From an uncultured Porphyromonadaceae bacterium (GTDB taxonomy: Bacteria > Bacteroidota > Bacteroidia > Bacteroidales > Muribaculaceae): DNA of 9,394 nucleotides. The DNA lies in NCBI GenBank assembly GCA_947176355.1, contig CAMWQY010000088.1, positions 1 through 9,394 on the forward strand, read 5' to 3'. Within the stretch, counting starts at the first letter, position 1, and each line of letters opens with the position of its first letter. Shown here piece by piece: positions 6,146 to 9,394 of this stretch. Under the pieces are notes generated by a model, which was not told where the DNA came from, did no database searches, and was given only the letters and a program-made list of their open reading frames with translations. Both the position numbers and the translations under genes were made by a program.

Positions 6146-7558
6146 ATGGGAGGTTTTTTTGGCGCAGCCTTAAAACGAAAGTGTGTCAACGACATCTTTT
6201 ACGGCGTTGACTATAACTCACATCTCGGCACTCGCCGTGGAGGTATGGTGACTTACGATCCGGAGGAAAAACGGTTTTTCCGTTCGATCCATTCGCTCGA
6301 AAGCTCTTACTTCCGAACTAAGTTTGAATCAGAGTTGCACAAATACAAAGGCAACATGGGTATCGGTGTAATCAGCGATACAGACCCGCAACCAATAACC
6401 ATCAACTCGCATCTCGGCCGCTACTCTATTGTCACAGTCGCCAAGATCGATAATCTTGACGAGTTGGAGAAAGAGCTACTCGACAGTGGCGCTCATTTCG
6501 GAGAATTAAGTTCGGGAATGACTAACCCTACTGAACTTGTAGCACTCCTCATCAACCAAGGCCGTACGTTTGTAGAAGGTATAGAAAATGTCTACAACAA
6601 AGTAAAAGGCTCTTGCTCGATGCTAATCCTCACAGAAGATTCTGTAATCGTAGGGCGTGACAAACTTGGACGTACTTCTATCGTAATAGGAGAAAAGGAA
6701 GACGGATATGCTGTAAGCAGTGAATCTACATCTTTTCCTAATCTTGACTACCGTCTTCTTCGTGATGTAGGTCCGGGAGAAATCGTAGAATTGAAACCGG
6801 ATGGAATCCGTCAGCTGCGTAAGCCGAACAAGGAAATGCAAATCTGCGCCTTTATGTGGGTTTACTATGGATTTCCAACCTCTACTTACGAAAATCGCAA
6901 CGTAGAAGAAGTCCGCTTCAAATCCGGGTATGCACTCGGTCAGCAGGATAAGGAAACTGAGATTGATTGCGTGGCAGGTATTCCCGATTCAGGAGTAGGT
7001 ATGGCTTTAGGATATGCAGCAGGACACGGCACTCCCTATCAACGATGCATCTCCAAATACACACCGACATGGCCCCGAAGCTTCACACCTTCCGACCAAT
7101 CAATGCGTTCTTTCATCGCAAAAATGAAACTCGTTCCTAACGAGGCAATGCTCAAAGGGAAACGTGCTCTTTTCTGTGATGACTCGATCGTCCGTGGCAC
7201 TCAGCTAAACGACAATGTGAAAGTGCTCTTTGATTGCGGAGCAAAAGAAGTGCACATGCGTATTGCTTGTCCTCCTCTTATTTATGGTTGCCGCTATCTC
7301 AACTTCACATCATCCAAATCAGAGATGGAGCTTCTCACACGCCGTATCATAGAAGAACTTGAAGGTGATCCCAACGCACATCTGGATGAATATGCAAAGA
7401 CAGGAAGTTGCCGTTATTGCAAATTAGTAGAGAAAATGCGTGAACGATACGGACTAACCTCCCTCAAATTCAACACACTCGAAAATCTAATCGATGCTAT
7501 CGGTCTGCCCAAAGACCAAGTGTGCACTCACTGCTTTGACGGGACATCTCACTTCTAA
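6146..7558 (+). CDS. PurF-like phosphoribosyltransferase with degenerate glutaminase domain
   Basis: The 470-residue protein aligns by eye end to end with glutamine PRPP amidotransferase, the first enzyme of purine synthesis. The C-terminal type I phosphoribosyltransferase core is intact: PDSGVGMALGYA (280-291) and the PRPP loop ALFCDDSIVRGTQ (341-353, Asp345-Asp346). Cys234, Cys382, Cys460 and Cys463 match the four Fe-S ligands of the Bacillus subtilis enzyme. The N-terminal Ntn-amidotransferase fold appears degenerate. The usual start MCGI is MGGFFG here, so the nucleophilic cysteine is Gly2, and the HNGNL and R-S-T glutamine-site motifs are replaced by AKIDNL (99-104) and SDTDPQ (77-82). 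Expected consequences are no glutamine hydrolysis and use of free ammonia, a partner amidotransferase, or a regulatory role. Bacteroides, as I recall, also carry a longer canonical PurF (about 630 residues, HECGV start). The start is ATG at 6146 with no Shine-Dalgarno. Confidence 0.85.
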   Translation: MGGFFGAALKRKCVNDIFYGVDYNSHLGTRRGGMVTYDPEEKRFFRSIHSLESSYFRTKFESELHKYKGNMGIGVISDTDPQPITINSHLGRYSIVTVAKIDNLDELEKELLDSGAHFGELSSGMTNPTELVALLINQGRTFVEGIENVYNKVKGSCSMLILTEDSVIVGRDKLGRTSIVIGEKEDGYAVSSESTSFPNLDYRLLRDVGPGEIVELKPDGIRQLRKPNKEMQICAFMWVYYGFPTSTYENRNVEEVRFKSGYALGQQDKETEIDCVAGIPDSGVGMALGYAAGHGTPYQRCISKYTPTWPRSFTPSDQSMRSFIAKMKLVPNEAMLKGKRALFCDDSIVRGTQLNDNVKVLFDCGAKEVHMRIACPPLIYGCRYLNFTSSKSEMELLTRRIIEELEGDPNAHLDEYAKTGSCRYCKLVEKMRERYGLTSLKFNTLENLIDAIGLPKDQVCTHCFDGTSHF

Positions 7559-7603
7559 TCAAAATAAGAAGATATATCCATTTTATTAGTAATAATTATA
7601 TAT

Positions 7604-7638
7604 GGCGAGAGTGTAAGACCCTCGCCTTTTCTTTTTTT
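7604..7638 (+). terminator. Intrinsic terminator after the PurF-like gene
   Basis: GGCGAG (7604-7609) pairs with CTCGCC (7621-7626), followed by TTTTCTTTTTTT (7627-7638). G7611 and C7620 can extend the stem past a bulged A. It lies 46 bp after the stop codon and separates the PurF-like gene from the phosphatase promoter just downstream. Confidence 0.82.
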
Positions 7639-7659
7639 CGATAAAAAAACAGAAATTCC

Positions 7660-7691
7660 TTTGATTTTTTCGAAAAAAAAGACTAAATTTG
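7660..7691 (+). promoter_or_regulatory. Bacteroidetes-type promoter for the PAP2 gene
   Basis: TTTG (7660-7663) and TAAATTTG (7684-7691) match the -33 (TTTG) and -7 (TAnnTTTG) elements of the Bacteroidetes primary sigma factor, separated by 20 bp. Transcription would begin near 7698, giving a leader of about 27 nt before the ATG at 7725. This also rules out the in-frame TTG at 7689, which lies inside the -7 element, as the translation start. The promoter probably also serves the beta-barrel gene downstream. Confidence 0.75.
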
Positions 7692-7724
7692 CGAAATTGT
7701 AAATTTATTTCTTTACTTACTCGC

Positions 7725-8318
7725 ATGATTGATACACTTACTTCTTTCGACCAACAATTGCTTCTTTTTTTCAATAGCCATCATACTCCATTTATGGATG
7801 AAGTTATGGCTTTAATCACTGGAAAATGGATCTGGATTCCGTTCTATCTTATACTTATAGATCTATTATTTAAAAGATTGCAGGCCAAATATGCTATTAT
7901 GACTCTCATCGCTGTAATTCTTGCTATTGTAATGGCGGACCAATTCTGCGCAAGCTTTATTCGCCCAATAGTGGCAAGACCACGTCCTTGTAATCCTGAC
8001 AGCCCAATCGTAGATGCTGTAACAATAGTCAAAAATATTCATCCGGGTAGTTATAGTTGGCCTTCTTGCCATGCTGCCAATACTTTTGCATTGGCTACTC
8101 TTCTTTCATGCGTAATGCGATCAAAAAAATTTACATTAATGATGTTTGCTTGGGCAATTATAGTCAGCTACTCACGCCTATACTGTGGCGTGCACTATCC
8201 TTTCGACATTCTCTGTGGAGCTGCCTTTGGTTGTATGTTCGGCTATCTTGCTTTAGTAATAGTATATCAACTTTATATTATCATTCCCAAGATTTTTAAG
8301 TTTGCTCACAAGTCTTAA
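7725..8318 (+). CDS. PAP2-family membrane phosphatase
   Basis: This 197-residue integral membrane protein belongs to the type 2 phosphatidic acid phosphatase superfamily, whose members dephosphorylate lipid phosphates such as undecaprenyl pyrophosphate, phosphatidylglycerol phosphate or phosphatidate on the outer face of the inner membrane. The three signature motifs are present. Motif 1 is RPIVARPRP (80-88, Arg in place of the usual leading Lys). Motif 2 is PSCH (113-116; the common form is PSGH). Motif 3 is SRLYCGVHYPFD (150-161), with the catalytic His157 and Asp161. Hydrophobic segments at about 34-50, 55-75, 117-133, 137-150 and 163-190 suggest five or six membrane passes. The ATG at 7725 was chosen because the only longer alternative, TTG 7689, overlaps the -7 element. 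It is followed after 14 bp by an outer-membrane protein gene, probably co-transcribed. The exact lipid substrate cannot be read from sequence. Confidence 0.9.
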   Translation: MIDTLTSFDQQLLLFFNSHHTPFMDEVMALITGKWIWIPFYLILIDLLFKRLQAKYAIMTLIAVILAIVMADQFCASFIRPIVARPRPCNPDSPIVDAVTIVKNIHPGSYSWPSCHAANTFALATLLSCVMRSKKFTLMMFAWAIIVSYSRLYCGVHYPFDILCGAAFGCMFGYLALVIVYQLYIIIPKIFKFAHKS

Positions 8319-8332
8319 ACAATCTAATCTTT

Positions 8333-9370
8333 ATGCGTAAGAAAATTTTTCTTTTAGGAATCTTCCTTTTCATTTCAGGCATATCCGGAATTGTTGCTCA
8401 AAAACCGGAACTATTTTGGGGCGTTGACATGTCAGCTGTTTTCGACAACAGAGAAGGGGACACTCAACATGCACAGGCAAAAACATTCTTCCAGACTCAA
8501 CTCGCTCCCGAAATAGGTCTTAGCCTTAATAATGACACTCATCGTATAGCAGCAGGTGTCGTGTGGACTCAACCTATTGGCAGCGAATGGGAAGGATATA
8601 GACTTTCTCCCACAGTTTATTACCGGTATCAGTCAAAAGGTCTTCGGTTTGCCATGGGAATGTTTGGAAGGAACCAACTTTATGCTGATATGCCTAACTA
8701 TATTTGGAATGATTCCGTCAAGTATAGCCAGAGGAATATTCGAGGTGCTATGATTGCATATCGCAATGAAAAAGGTTATGTCCAAGCCTTTCTTGATTGG
8801 CGTGGTATGCAGACGCATTCCCAACGAGAAGCTTTCAATATAATTGCTTCAGGTGAGCGTGTATATGCACATGGTAAATTCTTTTGGGGAGGGTTGGCGA
8901 TGCTTAATCATCTTGCGAAAGACAAGACTCACAATCCTGATCAGTATGTAGTGGACAATATTCTCTATAACCCATATATCGGTATTGATATTGCTAAAAT
9001 AGCAGTCAACAATCCATTAGATTCATGTACTTTTCGGATTGGAGCACTTGGAGGTTTATCACGTGACAGAAGCGATATGGAATGGAAAACTCCGGTCGGG
9101 CTTTGGGCAGACCTTGACGTAGCATGGAAATTCCTTGAATTGGAAAACACTTTCTATGCAGGAGGCAAACTATTCCCATTATACGGCAAATTCACATACA
9201 TACTTGACCAAGGTGAACCATATTATGCTGCATCCCTCTATAATCGTACTTCAGTCTCTGTCATTTTCCTAAAAAGGAAATTCATGTCGCTTAAAGCGTC
9301 TCTCGACTTTAACATCGCTCCTTCACATTTCAACTTCTATCAAAGAGTGATCCTATCGTTCTCAATCTGA
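8333..9370 (+). CDS. Predicted outer-membrane beta-barrel protein, function unknown
   Basis: The 345-residue protein starts with a clear signal peptide (MRKKIFLLGIFLFISG, likely cleaved after Ala22 in GIVA-QK) and has no lipobox cysteine. The mature part has many short alternating hydrophobic/polar, aromatic-rich stretches typical of barrel strands, for example RLSPTVYYRYQ (90-100), LRFAMGMFGR (104-113), GKFFWGGLAMLN (181-192), YAASLYNRTSVSVIFL (298-313) and the terminal FNFYQRVILSFSI (333-345). It ends in Ile rather than the usual terminal aromatic, though Phe343 is close to the end. I do not recognise a named family. Similar proteins seem to exist in Bacteroidales as conserved hypotheticals, with QRNIRGAM, DWRGMQ and NPYIGIDI (213-220) as notable segments. 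It is 14 bp downstream of the PAP2 gene with no promoter between them, so co-expression is likely; a shared envelope-lipid function is only an inference. The start is ATG with no Shine-Dalgarno. Confidence 0.75.
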   Translation: MRKKIFLLGIFLFISGISGIVAQKPELFWGVDMSAVFDNREGDTQHAQAKTFFQTQLAPEIGLSLNNDTHRIAAGVVWTQPIGSEWEGYRLSPTVYYRYQSKGLRFAMGMFGRNQLYADMPNYIWNDSVKYSQRNIRGAMIAYRNEKGYVQAFLDWRGMQTHSQREAFNIIASGERVYAHGKFFWGGLAMLNHLAKDKTHNPDQYVVDNILYNPYIGIDIAKIAVNNPLDSCTFRIGALGGLSRDRSDMEWKTPVGLWADLDVAWKFLELENTFYAGGKLFPLYGKFTYILDQGEPYYAASLYNRTSVSVIFLKRKFMSLKASLDFNIAPSHFNFYQRVILSFSI

Positions 9371-9394
9371 TATTAAAATATTTCTATCTGATAT

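Noticed and set aside
7689..7691. TTG as start codon of the PAP2 protein
   Set aside because: It is part of the TAAATTTG -7 element and would precede the transcript start; the ATG at 7725 gives a normal PAP2 N-terminus.

Overview
The window looks like a chromosomal segment from a gut- or rumen-type member of the order Bacteroidales. The evidence is the enzyme repertoire (a periplasmic GH67/GH35 pair and a GH10 xylanase with CBM modules inserted in its catalytic domain), -7 elements of the form TAnnTTTG, the absence of Shine-Dalgarno sequences before every start, and a short Bacteroidetes-type C-terminal tail on the xylanase. The genus cannot be fixed by reading; Bacteroidaceae, Prevotellaceae and Muribaculaceae are all possible.

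Positions 1-6000 are a xylan-degradation island. On the + strand, a GH67 alpha-glucuronidase (5' end cut off by the window edge) is followed 54 bp later by a GH35-type glycosidase with a C-terminal DUF5597-like region. Facing them on the - strand is a 782-residue GH10 endo-xylanase whose barrel is interrupted by two tandem CBM4-like modules. A strong hairpin between the convergent genes can act as a terminator for both. A plausible division of labour is that the xylanase cuts glucuronoxylan, the GH67 enzyme removes (4-O-methyl)glucuronic acid from the resulting oligosaccharides, and the GH35 enzyme removes a terminal galactosyl-type or similar decoration. No SusC/SusD, regulator or transporter is in the window; any such genes would lie to the left.

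Positions 6000-9394 carry unrelated genes on the + strand. The first is a PurF-like protein that keeps the phosphoribosyltransferase core and the four likely Fe-S cysteines but has lost the catalytic N-terminal cysteine and the other glutaminase signature residues. It ends at an intrinsic terminator. A well-formed Bacteroidetes promoter then drives a PAP2-family membrane phosphatase, followed after 14 bp by a predicted outer-membrane beta-barrel protein of unknown function. The xylanase and the PurF-like gene are divergent and share a 177-bp intergenic region with mirror-image -7 elements.

No tRNA, rRNA, CRISPR array, insertion sequence or phage gene was seen. The most unusual item is the glutaminase-degenerate PurF paralogue. 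It probably belongs to a conserved Bacteroidetes family usually annotated as a normal amidophosphoribosyltransferase.
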